From contig CM054062.1 of the NCBI GenBank assembly GCA_028641055.1, positions 23,134,536 through 23,198,535 on the forward strand: a stretch of DNA of 64,000 nt. Direction: 5' to 3'. The translations under genes and the position numbers were made by a program. The stretch comes from Alopecurus myosuroides (taxonomy: Eukaryota > Streptophyta > Magnoliopsida > Poales > Poaceae). This document shows positions 44,457 through 56,139 of the stretch, piece by piece. Under the pieces are notes generated by a model. It saw nothing but the letters and a program-made list of their open reading frames with translations. It made no database searches and was not told the origin of the DNA. Position 1 is the first letter of the stretch; the number at the start of each line of letters is the position of its first letter.

Positions 44457-46478
44457 ATGGATGAATTCAGCTCTTATAGCAATGCACCTGATAGCAATGA
44501 TGATATAAGTGAGAATGCCAACGACGTCTCTAATGGCAGCGCTGAATCTTGGTCGTACGAGGACGACCATATAAATGTGGATGAGAATGATGACGTGGTC
44601 GATTCTTGGCCATCATACGCAACTGATCCTCCAGAGGAGAACCAACTAGTTGGTACTAACCAAGATAATGAAGAAGAGCAAGTGCCTTATTCTTCCTACT
44701 CAATTTTTCCACCGGAGGACGACCATGTTGTCGGTGATGAAGCTGATAATAATAACGTGAGTCGTGTGTATTTCGATTTTTCTCTATTGCAAGTGACAAC
44801 ATTGAAACTTACAGTCCTTTTGTTTTTAAATTATGTAGGTAAATTTGTTGCATGTAAATGAAATTGAGTACACCGATTCAGAGGGAGAGACGGATGAATC
44901 GTGCGCTGATAACATGAGTCAGGTATGGTGATAATTTTGTAAGATCCTCAATTTTGTCGCAATTGTGCTACAAAAAGTTATACACTCAAGTTATAATTGT
45001 CTGTGTAGGTGGTTGGTTATGATGACCACGATCACGAACTGGTCGTAGACATAGAGACTGTTGAAGATCAGCAAAAATCACTGGATAACTACTGGAAGAT
45101 AATGTCCACGACATTTAACTCCGACGGGGAGTGGTACGATTTCTATAACAACTATGCGAAACAGCGTGGCTTCAGCATCAGAAAGGAGGGGCTTAAGAGA
45201 AGAAAAGGTGGTACAAAAGAAATACGGTTGAGAAAGTTTGTGTGCTCAAGGGAAGGGAAACGCCAGAAAGAGAGGTTGACCATGGAAGGTCGCACACGGA
45301 GGCTAAGACCAGAGAGTCGGTGCAACTGCAAGGCGGAGCTCACGGTGAAGTTTCATATTTCCCGTAAGGTTTGGTATGTTGCAAAGTTTATGGACGATCA
45401 CAACCATGTCCTAGCTCGATTTGATGAAGTCCCATTTCTCTGGTCACATAGAAAGATCAAAGATTTTCAGAAGGCGGAGATTATAGCACTGGGAGCGGCT
45501 GGGATTAGAAAACATATGATCATGCAAAACTTTATCAGCAGATATGGAGGTTATGACATGGTAGGATTTACCAGGAGGGATATATATAACATGTGCTGTA
45601 TGGAGAAGAGGAAGCTCCTACAGAACGGAGATGCTGCCACAGCCGTTGGCATCATGGAAGGAAGAAAGGAGAGGGATCCCGAGTTCTTCTTTGAGTATAG
45701 GACGGATAAAGAAGGACGTCTGACGAGCATGTTCTGGTGTGATTCCCAATCACGTCTAGACTACCAAGATTTTGGTGATGTAGTGATTTTTGACAGCACG
45801 TACAAGATGAATCGCTATGCAATGCCATTCATTCCATTTGTCGGAATAAATAATCACCGTAAGACAACGGTTTTTGCGTGTGCCGTTGTATCAGATGAGA
45901 AAGTAGAAACATTTGAGTGGCTGCTGGAGACATTCTTGAGAGCAATGTGTCAGAACAAACCGAAGTCGATAATCACTGATGGAGACGCTGCGATGATGAA
46001 GGCTATCCGGAAGGTTTTGCCAGACGTGAGGCACCGGTTATGTTCATGGCACATTGAAAAGAATATGCAGAAACACTTGAATTATAACTCTTTGAAAGAG
46101 TTCAGGTCACTTATATACAACACGTCATCACATGCAGTATGGGAGACGGGATGGAAAGCGTATGTTCAAAAATGGCAAACACCCCGAACAAAGTCGTGGC
46201 TGCGAAGGATGTATAAGATGAAGCGGTATTGGGCCGCCTCTTATCTTTCGGATGGATTTTTCCTTGGCATGAAAAGCAACCAGAGAAGTGAAAGTCTGAA
46301 TTCATGTCTTCATACTCACCTAAACTTCGGTCTGACACTGGTCGATTTGGTTTTGCACTTTGAGAACTGTACTATTCGTCTCCGCGAAACGGAGGCACAT
46401 GACAACTCTATCATTGCATGTTGTGAATTAATCAGCTTCAGGGTTGTGGACCGTCATGTACCGCTCTTAGCTATCTAG
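44457..46478 (+). CDS. FAR1/MURA-type MULE transposase, four exons, truncated C-terminus
   Basis: Coding exons 44457-44756, 44839-44922 and 45009-46478 join in phase (GT...AG introns of 82 and 86 bp) to give 617 residues; a fourth, untranslated exon lies upstream. Residues 1-165 are acidic and low-complexity. About 166-263 is the FAR1 DNA-binding domain (EWYDFYNNYAKQRGFSIR) with zinc ligands near C207, C233 and H259/H261 (DDHNH). The MULE transposase domain follows: FDSTYKMNRY (D390), IITDGDAAM (D452 or D454), CSWHIEKN, and NQRSESLN (E556). The DDE residues are all present. The last 23 residues come from the repeat unit starting at 46407, so the usual C-terminal region and SWIM zinc finger are missing. 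It could be an active transposase, a truncated repressor or a domesticated FAR1-like factor. Exon limits are predicted from sequence only. Confidence 0.8.
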
Positions 46479-48312
46479 GACTGCCACCGACACCCCTTAA
46501 ACACGTGGACCCACATGTAACAATTGCTATGGCCCACGTGGGCCATATGTAACAGTTGCTATGCTCATATAGCTTTGAATCCATCGCCTCCAGGGTTGTG
46601 GACCCGCAAGAACATAGCGACTGCTGCAAGTGGTCCACGTGCCCGAGAGGTGGTGGTGGTAGAACTCTTACCAATCTAGGTCTGCCGCCACTAGAGTTCG
46701 GTCACGTGGACCCACATGCAACAGTTGCCACGCCCTTATAGCATTGCATCCATCGCCTACAGGTTTGTGGACCCACATGCAATAGTTGTTATGCCCATAT
46801 AGATCTACATTCATCACCTTCAGGATTGCTTACACGCATGTACCACTTTCGGTCACGTGGACCCACACGCAACAGTTTCTATGCCCATCTAGCGTTGCAT
46901 CCATCGCCTCCAGGGTTCTAGACCAGCATGTACTATTCTTAGCCATCTTCCGCCACCTTTCGGACACGTGGACCAACACGCAACACTTTCTATGATAATC
47001 TACCGTTGCATCCACCACATCCAGGGCTGTGGACCTGCATGTACCACTCTTAGCCATCTTGGTCCGCCACCACCACCTTTCGGGCGCGTGGACCCAAATG
47101 CAACAATCGCTATGCAAAGCTATCTTTACATTCGTCACCTTTAGGGTTGTGGACCCCGCATGTACGACTCTAAGCCATCTAGGTCTGCCACCACCGCCGT
47201 TCGGACACGTGGACCCACATGCAACAGTTGATATGACCATCTAGCTTTGCATCAACTACATTCAGGGTTGTGGATCCACATGTACCACTCTAAGCCTTCT
47301 AGGTCTGCCACCTTTCGAGCATGTGGACCCACATGCAACAGTTTATATGCCCATCTAGCTTTGCATCCATCCCCTTCAGGGTTGTGGACCCACATGTACC
47401 ACTCTTAGCCTGCGTCCGTCGCCTTCGTGCCACCTGGACCCAAATGAAAACGGGCGTCATGGCGGAACTAGCTTCTCGTCTACCACCGTCATGGCCGTGG
47501 ACCCACATGTACCGGTCTTATCGAACCGTAGGTCTCCGCCGACCACGCTCGGGCACGTGGACCCGCATACACTTAGCCAGCTGGGTGAGTTCGACATGCA
47601 CGATGGCTACGGATGAATGGACCTCTCGATAGCTAGGAGCGGTTCACGTCGATCCATGCGTGTCACCGGCGGAGGGCAGATGCGTAGCAAAACGGTTAGG
47701 AGCGACGCAGCTGGACCCACATGCATGCACAAAGAGTATAAATGGGGTGCCCTGGTAGCGTTGCTTTGTTGCATGCGGGTCCACGGCGAGTGGAAGGTGG
47801 TAGGGTATGCCCCGTACCACCTATGGCACATGTGGACCCACACGCAACGATGTACCGACCACATAGTTTTGCGTCCGTCGCCTTTGTGGCACCTGGACCC
47901 AAATGAAAGCGGGCGTCATGGCGGAACTAGCTTCTCGTCTACCACCGTCATGGCCGTGGACCCACATGTACCAGTCTTATCCAACCGTAGGTCTCCGCCG
48001 ACCACGCTCGGGCACGTGGACCCGCATACACTTAGCGAGTATAAATGGGGTGCCCTGGTAGCGTTGCTTTGTTGCATGCGGGTCCACGGCGAGTGGAAGG
48101 TGGTAGGGTATGCCCCGTACCACCTATGGCACATGTGGACCCACACGCAACGATGTAACTTATAATTTCATGTTATTCTTTGCTATATAAGTTTCCTACA
48201 TGTTACATATCATGTATATATAGTCATGCTTATTGTGTCTTATTTTTTCGGGTTGCATGTCCGTTGTTTACGTGGCATCTTGTTAAAATAATTTAATTAC
48301 ATTTGCTATTGG
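46407..48312. repeat. Higher-order repeat unit 1 (1,906 bp)
   Basis: First of three collinear copies; starts TCTATCATTGCATG inside the transposase coding sequence and includes its stop codon. The unit is built mainly from about 120-bp monomers (AGGGTTGTGGACCC ... CACGTGGACCCACATG). It contains two copies of a TATAAATGGGGTGCCC segment (47730 and 48040) and ends with an A/T-rich spacer (48165-48312) holding CTATATAAG. Confidence 0.9.
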
Positions 48313-50218
48313 TCTATCATTGCATGTTGTGAATTAATCAGCTTCAGGGTTGTGGACCGTCATGTACCGCTCTTAGCTATCTAGGACTGCCACCGATACC
48401 CCTTAAACACGTGGACCCACATGTAACAATTGCTATGGCCCACGTGGGCCATATGTAACAGTTGCTATGCTCATATAGCTTTGAATCCATCGCCTCCAGG
48501 GTTGTGGACCCGCAAGAACATAGCGACTGCTGCAAGTGGTCCACGTGCCCGAGAGGTGGTGGTGGTAGAACTCTTACCAATCTAGGTCTGCCGCCACTAG
48601 AGTTCGGTCACGTGGACCCACATGCAACAGTTGCCACGCCCTTATAGCATTGCATCCATCGCCTACAGGTTTGTGGACCCACATGCAATAGTTGTTATGC
48701 CCATATAGATCTACATTCATCACCTTCAGGATTGCTTACACGCATGTACCACTTTCGGTCACGTGGACCCACACGCAACAGTTTCTATGCCCATCTAGCG
48801 TTGCATCCATCGCCTCCAGGGTTCTAGACCAGCATGTACTATTCTTAGCCATCTTCCGCCACCTTTCGGACACGTGGACCAACACGCAACACTTTCTATG
48901 ATAATCTACCGTTGCATCCATCACATCCAGGGCTGTGGACCTGCATGTACCACTCTTAGCCATCTTGGTCCGCCACCACCACCTTTCGGGCGCGTGGACC
49001 CAAATGCAACAATCGCTATGCAAAGCTATCTTTACATTCGTCACCTTTAGGGTTGTGGACCCCGCATGTACGACTCTAAGCCATCTAGGTCTGCCACCAC
49101 CGTCGTTCGGACACGTGGACCCACATGCAACAGTTGATATGACCATCTAGCTTTGCATCAACTACATTCAGGGTTGTGGATCCACATGTACCACTCTAAG
49201 CCTTCTAGGTCTGCCACCTTTCGAGCATGTGGACCCACATGCAACCGTTTATATGCCCATCTAGCTTTGCATCCATCCCCTTCAGGGTTGTGGACCCACA
49301 TGTACCACTCTTAGCCTGCGTCCGTCGCCTTCGTGCCACCTGGACCCAAATGAAAACGGGCGTCATGGCGGAACTAGCTTCTCGTCTACCACCGTCATGG
49401 CCGTGGACCCACATGTACCGGTCTTATCGAACCGTAGGTCTCCGCCGACCACGCTCGGGCACGTGGACCCGCATACACTTAGCCAGCTGGGTGAGTTCGA
49501 CATGCACGATGGCTACGGATGAATGGACCTCTCGATAGCTAGGAGCGGTTCACGTCGATCCATGCGTGTCACCGGCGGAGGGCAGATGCGTAGCAAAACG
49601 GTTAGGAGCGACGCAGCTGGACCCACATGCATGCACAAAGAGTATAAATGGGGTGCCCTGGTAGCGTTGCTTTGTTGCATGCGGGTCCACGGCGAGTGGA
49701 AGGTGGTAGGGTATGCCCCGTACCACCTATGGCACATGTGGACCCACACGCAACGATGTACCGACCACATAGTTTTGCGTCCGTCGCCTTTGTGGCACCT
49801 GGACCCAAATGAAAGCGGGCGTCATGGCGGAACTAGCTTCTCGTCTACCACCGTCATGGCCGTGGACCCACATGTACCAGTCTTATCCAACCGTAGGTCT
49901 CCGCCGACCACGCTCGGGCACGTGGACCCGCATACACTTAGCGAGTATAAATGGGGTGCCCTGGTAGCGTTGCTTTGTTGCATGCGGGTCCACGGCGAGT
50001 GGAAGGTGGTAGGGTATGCCCCGTACCACCTATGGCACATGTGGACCCACACGCAACGATGTAACTTATAATTTCATGTTATTCTTTGCTATATAAGTTT
50101 CCTACATGTTACATATCATGTATATATAGTCATGCTTATTGTGTCTTATTTTTTCGGGTTGCATGTCCGTTGTTTACGTGGCATCTTGTTAAAATAATTT
50201 AATTACATTTGCTATTGG
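48313..50218. repeat. Higher-order repeat unit 2 (1,906 bp)
   Basis: Matches unit 1 at an offset of exactly 1,906 bp with only a handful of differences (for example CCGATACCC for CCGACACCC). Its left junction reads GCTATTGG|TCTATCATTG, joining spacer to the transposase-derived start. Confidence 0.95.
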
Positions 50219-51493
50219 TCTATCATTGCATGTTGTGAATTAATCAGCTTCAGGGTTGTGGACCGTCATGTACCGCTCTTAGCTATCTAGGACTGCCACC
50301 GATACCCCTTAAACACGTGGACCCACATGTAACAATTGCTATGGCCCACGTGGGCCATATGTAACAGTTGCTATGCTCATATAGCTTTGAATCCATCGCC
50401 TCCAGGGTTGTGGACCCGCAAGAACATAGCGACTGCTGCAAGTGGTCCACGTGCCCGAGAGGTGGTGGTGGTAGAACTCTTACCAATCTAGGTCTGCCGC
50501 CACTAGAGTTCGGTCACGTGGACCCACATGCAACAGTTGCCACGCCCTTATAGCATTGCATCCATCGCCTACAGGTTTGTGGACCCACATGCAATAGTTG
50601 TTATGCCCATATAGATCTACATTCATCACCTTCAGGATTGCTTACACGCATGTACCACTTTCGGTCACGTGGACCCACACGCAACAGTTTCTATGCCCAT
50701 CTAGCGTTGCATCCATCGCCTCCAGGGTTCTAGACCAGCATGTACTATTCTTAGCCATCTTCCGCCACCTTTCGGACACGTGGACCAACACGCAACACTT
50801 TCTATGATAATCTACCGTTGCATCCATCACATCCAGGGCTGTGGACCTGCATGTACCACTCTTAGCCATCTTGGTCCGCCACCACCACCTTTCGGGCGCG
50901 TGGACCCAAATGCAACAATCGCTATGCAAAGCTATCTTTACATTCGTCACCTTTAGGGTTGTGGACCCCGCATGTACGACTCTAAGCCATCTAGGTCTGC
51001 CACCACCGCCGTTCGGACACGTGGACCCACATGCAACAGTTGATATGACCATCTAGCTTTGCATCAACTACATTCAGGGTTGTGGATCCACATGTACCAC
51101 TCTAAGCCTTCTAGGTCTGCCACCTTTCGAGCATGTGGACCCACATGCAACAGTTTATATGCCCATCTAGCTTTGCATCCATCCCCTTCAGGGTTGTGGA
51201 CCCACATGTACCACTCTTAGCCTGCGTCCGTCGCCTTCGTGCCACCTGGACCCAAATGAAAACGGGCGTCATGGCGGAACTAGCTTCTCGTCTACCACCG
51301 TCATGGCCGTGGACCCACATGTATCGGTCTTATCCAACCGTAGGTCCCCGCCGACCACGCTCGGGCATGTGGACCCGCATACACTTAGCCAGCTGGGTGA
51401 GTTCGACATGCACGATGGCTACGGATGAATGGACCTCGCTAGCTAGGAGTGGTTCACGTCGATCCATGCGTGTCACCGGCGGAGGGCAGATGC
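50219..51493. repeat. Higher-order repeat unit 3 (partial, 1,275 bp)
   Basis: Follows units 1 and 2 at the same 1,906-bp offset. It diverges slightly after 51325 and stops at GGCAGATGC (51493), where the plain 120-bp array takes over. Confidence 0.9.
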
Positions 51494-52690
51494 CAGGGTT
51501 GTGGACCCGCATGTACCGCTCTTAGCCATCTAGGTCCGCCACAACCACCTTTCGGGCACGTGGACCCACATGCAACAGTCGCTATGGTCATCTAGCTTTC
51601 CATCAATCACCTTCAGGGTTATGGACCCGCATGTACCTCTCTTAGCCATCTAGGTCTGCCACCGATACCTTTTAGGCACGTGGACCCACATGCAACACTT
51701 GCTATGCCCATCTACCATTGCATGCATCACCTCCAGGGTTGTGGACCCGCATGTACGACTCTAAGCCATCTAGGTCTGCCACCACCACTATTAAGACACG
51801 TGGACCCACATGCAACAGTTGCTATGCCCATCTAGCTATACATCAATCACCTTCAGGGTTGTGGACCCGCATGTACCGCTCTTAGCCCATATAGCATTGC
51901 ATCCATCACCCTCAAGGTTCTGGAGCCACATTTACCATTATTAGCCATCTAGGTATGCTACCACCACATTCCGGGAACGTGGACCCACATTCAGCAGTCC
52001 CTATGTCCATCTAGCTTTCCATCAATCACCTTCAGGATTGTGGACCCACATATACCACTCTAAGCCTTCTAGGTGTACCACCTTTCAAGCATGTGGACGC
52101 ACATGCAACAATTGATATGCCCATCTAGCTTTGCATCCATTACCTTCAGGGTTGTGGACGCATATGTAGCACTCTTAGCAATCTATGGCTGCCGCCACCA
52201 CCATTCGGGCACGTGGACCCACATGAAACAATCACTAAGTCCATCTAGCTTTGCATCCATCACCTTCAGGGTTGTGGACCCACATGTATGACTCTAAGCC
52301 ATCTAGGTCTGCCACCACCACCATTCGGTCACGTGGACCCACATGCAACAGTTGCTATGCCCATCTAGCTTTCCATCAATCACCTTCAGGGTTGTGGACC
52401 CACATGTACCACTCTATGCCTTCTAGGTCTGCCACCTTTCAAGCATGTGGACCCACATGCAACAGTTGATATGCCCATCTAGCTTTGCATCCATTATCTT
52501 CATGGTTGTGGACGCATATGTAGCACTCTTAGCAATCTATGGCTGCCGCCACCACCATTCGGGCACGTGGACCCACATGCAACAGTCGCTAAGTCCATCT
52601 AGCTTTGCATCCATCACCTTTAGGGTTGTGAACCAACATGTACCACTCTTAGCCATCTAGGTCTGCCACCTTACGAGCATGTGGACCCAC
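51494..52690. repeat. 120-bp minisatellite array
   Basis: The phrase CAGGGTTGTGGACC (with variants) starts monomers at 51494, 51614, 51734 and 51854, then after a half-unit step at 51913, 52033, 52147, 52267, 52387, 52501 and 52621. Periods are 120 or 114 bp. Most monomers carry CACGTGGACCCACATG. This looks like the ancestral array from which the 1,906-bp units grew. Confidence 0.9.
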
Positions 52691-54010
52691 ATTTCCATAC
52701 ATGATGTCATTAACAAACATGGATAGAATGCTAATGTTTCACATTTTGTAAGGATTTAAAATGTTTATAATGCTTTTTGTTTTCATTTATTTTGTGGTAT
52801 TTCTGTTTCCTACACGTTAGACACCATGTACAACAAATTTGAGGTAATTTAGAGATGATAAAAAAATTAAACTTCTTAGGGAAAGACCATCTGGTCTGGC
52901 TTAAACAAGTTTTTATGATAAGGTAGTTTTTTTGAACTACTCCAAATTAATTTCAAATTTTGCACACATGATGTCATTAACAAACATGGATATAATGCCA
53001 ATGTTTCACATTTTTAAAAGATTTTAAAATCTTTTATAATGCAATGATCAAATGGGTTTAAAATATCCGAACTTACCTAAGAAAGACAGTGTAAACTTAC
53101 GGGATGGGGCAGGCCGGCGGTTTGGATTAGGTCGAATCGTTTGGATTTATTAGTATTATTCGCTATTTAAATTTTAAAATATTATTAGTATTCTTTAAGA
53201 GAAGTTAATTATGTTGGGAGTAACTATTTTGTTTGCGTTTGCAATATATGAATATTTGTTTTTTTATTTATGGACACATGTTATAAATTCAACTCTTATT
53301 CACCACCTTCTCGCAAATCACAATTTTTTTAAGAGGAGAATCTGAAATATGGCCGTTGCAAACTTAAAAAAATGGTCGTTGGGGTTTTCTCTGCGCTGGT
53401 TGGTTCTCAAGTTGGTTAGACCGGTACTGGAACCGGTCTGGATCGGTTGGAGCCGGCAGCCAGACCGGAAAAGCCTTCGGTAGTGCCGGAGCACTTACAG
53501 GCAACCCGGCCGTCGTCCGGCTGGAATACTGGTTGACCGGATCAGGACCGGTCCACAGACCGAAAACCCCTTCGGTTGTGCCGGATCTTGACCGGATTCT
53601 ACATGATCTATCATTTTATGTACTGGTCTACATGCACGTGTCTTACTTTTTTAGGGTTGCAACTTTGTAAGTTTCAATTCTCTGTGGTTCTTTCCAAAAC
53701 CATGCCGTTATTGTCTTGTCGCCGCCACCGCGTTAAACGTCGCACGAATGTAAACGTCGTACGTGAAACAATTTTAATAATTTAATACTAGGATAAATAA
53801 CTTCATTGCATGCATATTTGAAATCTTAAAACATTTGAAACACACATTTTATTAAAATACCGTTAGTTAAACACATAGCCACATCGATATGATAACGACA
53901 CTTACGGCGACACGGACACGGACACGAACACGACACCGACACTTACGGGCGACAACCATAACCCTAAATCTAGACACGACTACTCATATAACCCTAAAAA
54001 CTAGACATGA
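52691..54010. other. Intergenic A/T-rich stretch with a 277-bp-spaced duplication
   Basis: ATGATGTCATTAACAAACAT occurs at 52701 and 52978 with about 65 bp of flanking similarity. Positions 53420-53590 hold a cluster of short ACCGGT-type palindromes. Two ACCCTAAA motifs near 53960-54000 are embedded in a 30-bp duplication beside the AP2 stop codon. No gene is seen. Confidence 0.55.
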
Positions 54011-54805
54011 CTACTCATCGTCGTCGCACTCCGCCTCCAGCTCGCTCCAGTCAACGCTGCTATCATCGTTGTCCTCGGCGGTGAAGGCGGCGAGCGACGG
54101 TGCAGAAGACGGACCGGCACCGGATGTGCTAGCACCCGCCGACTGCCCCCAGTGCGGCTCCTCCTTCACGATGACCGGCTCCTCCTTCACGTGCCCCGGC
54201 GGACCATGGCGCAGCGCATAGTACTCCTCCATCTTGGCGCGCTGTTCGGCGACGAGGCCTGGGTACTGCCGCTGCAGCTCCTCCATGTAAGCCGCGCCAG
54301 CACGCTCCGCCTCGAGCCTCTCCCGCGCCTCGCGGTCCTCACGCAGCTGACGTCGCGTGGCCACGCGGGGGTCAATAGGCCCCAGGTCTGGCGTCTCGCC
54401 GGGGGGGAGGCCGTCGGGGAAGTTCAGCCGCGCCTCCGCGCCGTGGAGGAACCGGCTCCGCTGGTCGTACGCGTGGGCCGCCTGGATCGCGGACTGGTAC
54501 GTCCCGATCCATTGGCGTTCGCCGGTGTGCCGGTCGTAAATTTCGGCCACCCACGAGCCCCACTCGCGCTGGCGGACTCCGAGGTACCTCGGCGGCGGCG
54601 GAGGAGGTGGGAGGTCAGCCGGCTCGACGATGATGCGGGGGGCGCGCGAGGTGGAGCCGCCGGCGTGCACGTCCCGCCTTGGAAGCGCGCTGCGAATCGG
54701 CGGAGGGGAACGGCGGCGGTTGCTCGAGGAGCCGCGCTGCACCGCGCGGCCACGGGTGGCGCTGCGGATTGGCGGCGGGGAATGGCGGCTCCGCGATCCG
54801 GCCAT
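54011..54805 (-). CDS. AP2/ERF-domain protein
   Basis: A single-exon minus-strand frame of 264 codons from the ATG at 54803-54805 (upstream in-frame codons lack an ATG). Residues 1-72 are basic and rich in serine and proline. Residues 73-130 form an AP2/ERF DNA-binding domain: YLGVRQREWGSWVAEI, WIGTY, AAHAYD and LNFPDG are the conserved core of strands and helix. A charged, probably helical stretch follows (REDREARERLEAERA), then two VKEEP motifs (possible sumoylation sites) and an acidic end (DDSSVDWSELEAECDDDE) suited to transcriptional activation. The frame is fully open and codon-like, high in G/C. It converges on the transposase gene and starts 270 bp from the right inverted repeat. It may be a normal nuclear regulator or a gene carried by the transposon; grasses have a large family of such AP2 proteins. 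Confidence 0.75.
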   Translation of the reverse strand: MAGSRSRHSPPPIRSATRGRAVQRGSSSNRRRSPPPIRSALPRRDVHAGGSTSRAPRIIVEPADLPPPPPPPRYLGVRQREWGSWVAEIYDRHTGERQWIGTYQSAIQAAHAYDQRSRFLHGAEARLNFPDGLPPGETPDLGPIDPRVATRRQLREDREARERLEAERAGAAYMEELQRQYPGLVAEQRAKMEEYYALRHGPPGHVKEEPVIVKEEPHWGQSAGASTSGAGPSSAPSLAAFTAEDNDDSSVDWSELEAECDDDE

Positions 54806-55074
54806 GGGGCGGCGGCGGCGAAACAATGGGATCTGAGGTGGGAGGTAGAGCGGTGGGGGAGAGAGGCGGAGCGAGGTGGAGCGTTGAACTGAGAGAGAGG
54901 CGGCGCCGTGAGACGTGAAGATAAAGAGGGGACGGGGTGGTTGCGCGGGCGGCGGGAGTTACTGCGTGCCCCCTCGGTCGCCGACACGACGCGCCACGCG
55001 TCTGTCGCTTCGTTGGCCCGGGGAAAAGGTGCGTCGACGTGGAGAGGCGAGCTACATAGCTGTTGGCGGCTATT
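54806..55074 (-). promoter_or_regulatory. Putative promoter and leader of AP2 gene
   Basis: G/C-rich with CT-rich leader sequence on the minus strand (repeated CTCTC). A weak TATA-like TTTATC lies near 54925. CACGCG and GTCGACG motifs lie upstream. The assignment is positional only. Confidence 0.3.
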
Positions 55075-55306
55075 TTGACACGTCCATTTGGCAGTACCAG
55101 TGGCTATCACCCGTGTGCGGCAAACTGGCGGTCCCAAGTTCGATTCCTCCCCGCGTTTATTTTCGCATCTAATATTCTGTCGGCTAGCGGCTCATCGGCT
55201 CATCGGCTAAGACTACGGCTCGCTGCTAGTCGTATTATACGTTTATTGGAAGAGTGTTTCGAGCGACGTGATTGGTCGAGAAGGCCAAAGGGGGAGGACC
55301 GAAGCA
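55075..55306. repeat. Right inverted repeat (possible MULE TIR) with tRNA-like box
   Basis: Plus-strand counterpart of 43554-43770 in inverted orientation. It shares the B-box-like AGTTCGATTCCT (about 55137), CGGCTCAT repeats, TACGTTTA and the outer-end run GGGGGAGGACCGAAGCA (55290-55306). It has an extra segment of about 25 bp (near 55255-55280) absent from the left copy. Confidence 0.55.
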
Positions 55307-56139
55307 GAAATGCAGAAAAAAAGGCGAATATATCTCGAAAGCAAGAGCAGCAGGAACCAGAAAACTAGGAGATACTGGGCGGATGTTGCCCTGGAGCCGA
55401 TCTATACATGAAAGATCAATGTAAACAACATCAAGAAAGAAATCGTAGTATCAAACCAACTAAGAAGTCTATCACAAACTAATATTCATCTCAGATCAAG
55501 AATCCATCGTAGGAAAAAAAAAGCCGAACAAACCTCAGTCTCCCCTGCCGAGTCGAGCTGCCCATGGAGAAGGATCCAAAAAACATTCAGAATCATTAAA
55601 CATTCCATCTGACGGAAGGTAGCAAATCCATGTGACCAATCACTTATCAAGCACACAATTAAGCCCAGATAACAAAGTGCGGAGCAGATACTAAAAAAGG
55701 AAGGAAGGGGAATATATAACGAAGGCAGTAGCAGCAGGAAATAAATAAACTCAGCTCCCTTGCACCGAAATCAAACAAGTAGCATAAGTAAACAAAAGTC
55801 CTATTCAAAGGGGAGAGATGTGGTCGGTTCATATCTAACGGTGCTGGGGAAGAGACCCAAGAACACAACACGAAGAAAAAAAATGAAACGAATCACAGCC
55901 TCGTAGGCCCTTGCTCGCGGAGCTGACCCAAAGGCGCCTCGTTGTCGTCGTATTTGCCTTGCCGGCCTGCGGGGGCGTACTGGTAGTCTGGTACCGTGAG
56001 GCAGCAGGCGGCGCGCATGTGGCAGTGGAGTCCAGCTGGTGGTTGACGACGCGGCCGCCCGCCGTTCCTCCTCCCCGGATTTGTGCTCGCGAGTTGCGCC
56101 GCTGCGACACCCGCGCCCCCATCCTTGCTCGTCGACGCC
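55307..56139. other. Unassigned; contains a small minus-strand frame
   Basis: No recognised gene in 55307-55890. From 56140 down to 55893 on the minus strand an ATG-initiated frame of 82 codons (MASTSKDGGAG, GRRNGGRPRR) follows a plausible splice acceptor (CCTTAG near 56166). It could be a small host gene exon; I do not recognise it. Confidence 0.25.

Noticed and set aside
47617..48165. 182-codon plus-strand ORF repeated in units 1 and 2, plus many 60-136-codon ORFs on both strands of the array
   Set aside because: Monomer periods of 120 and 114 bp are multiples of three, so any stop-free frame repeats and gives long ORFs by chance. There is no domain, and both strands show the same effect.
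46407..52690. CRISPR array
   Set aside because: Repeats are 120-bp head-to-tail monomers without unique spacers, in plant nuclear DNA.
53955..54005. Interstitial telomere repeats
   Set aside because: Only two ACCCTAAA motifs in a 30-bp duplication; no run of the plant repeat.
54152..54892. 246-codon plus-strand ORF opposite the AP2 gene
   Set aside because: Antisense shadow of a G/C-rich gene; the minus frame holds the AP2 domain.
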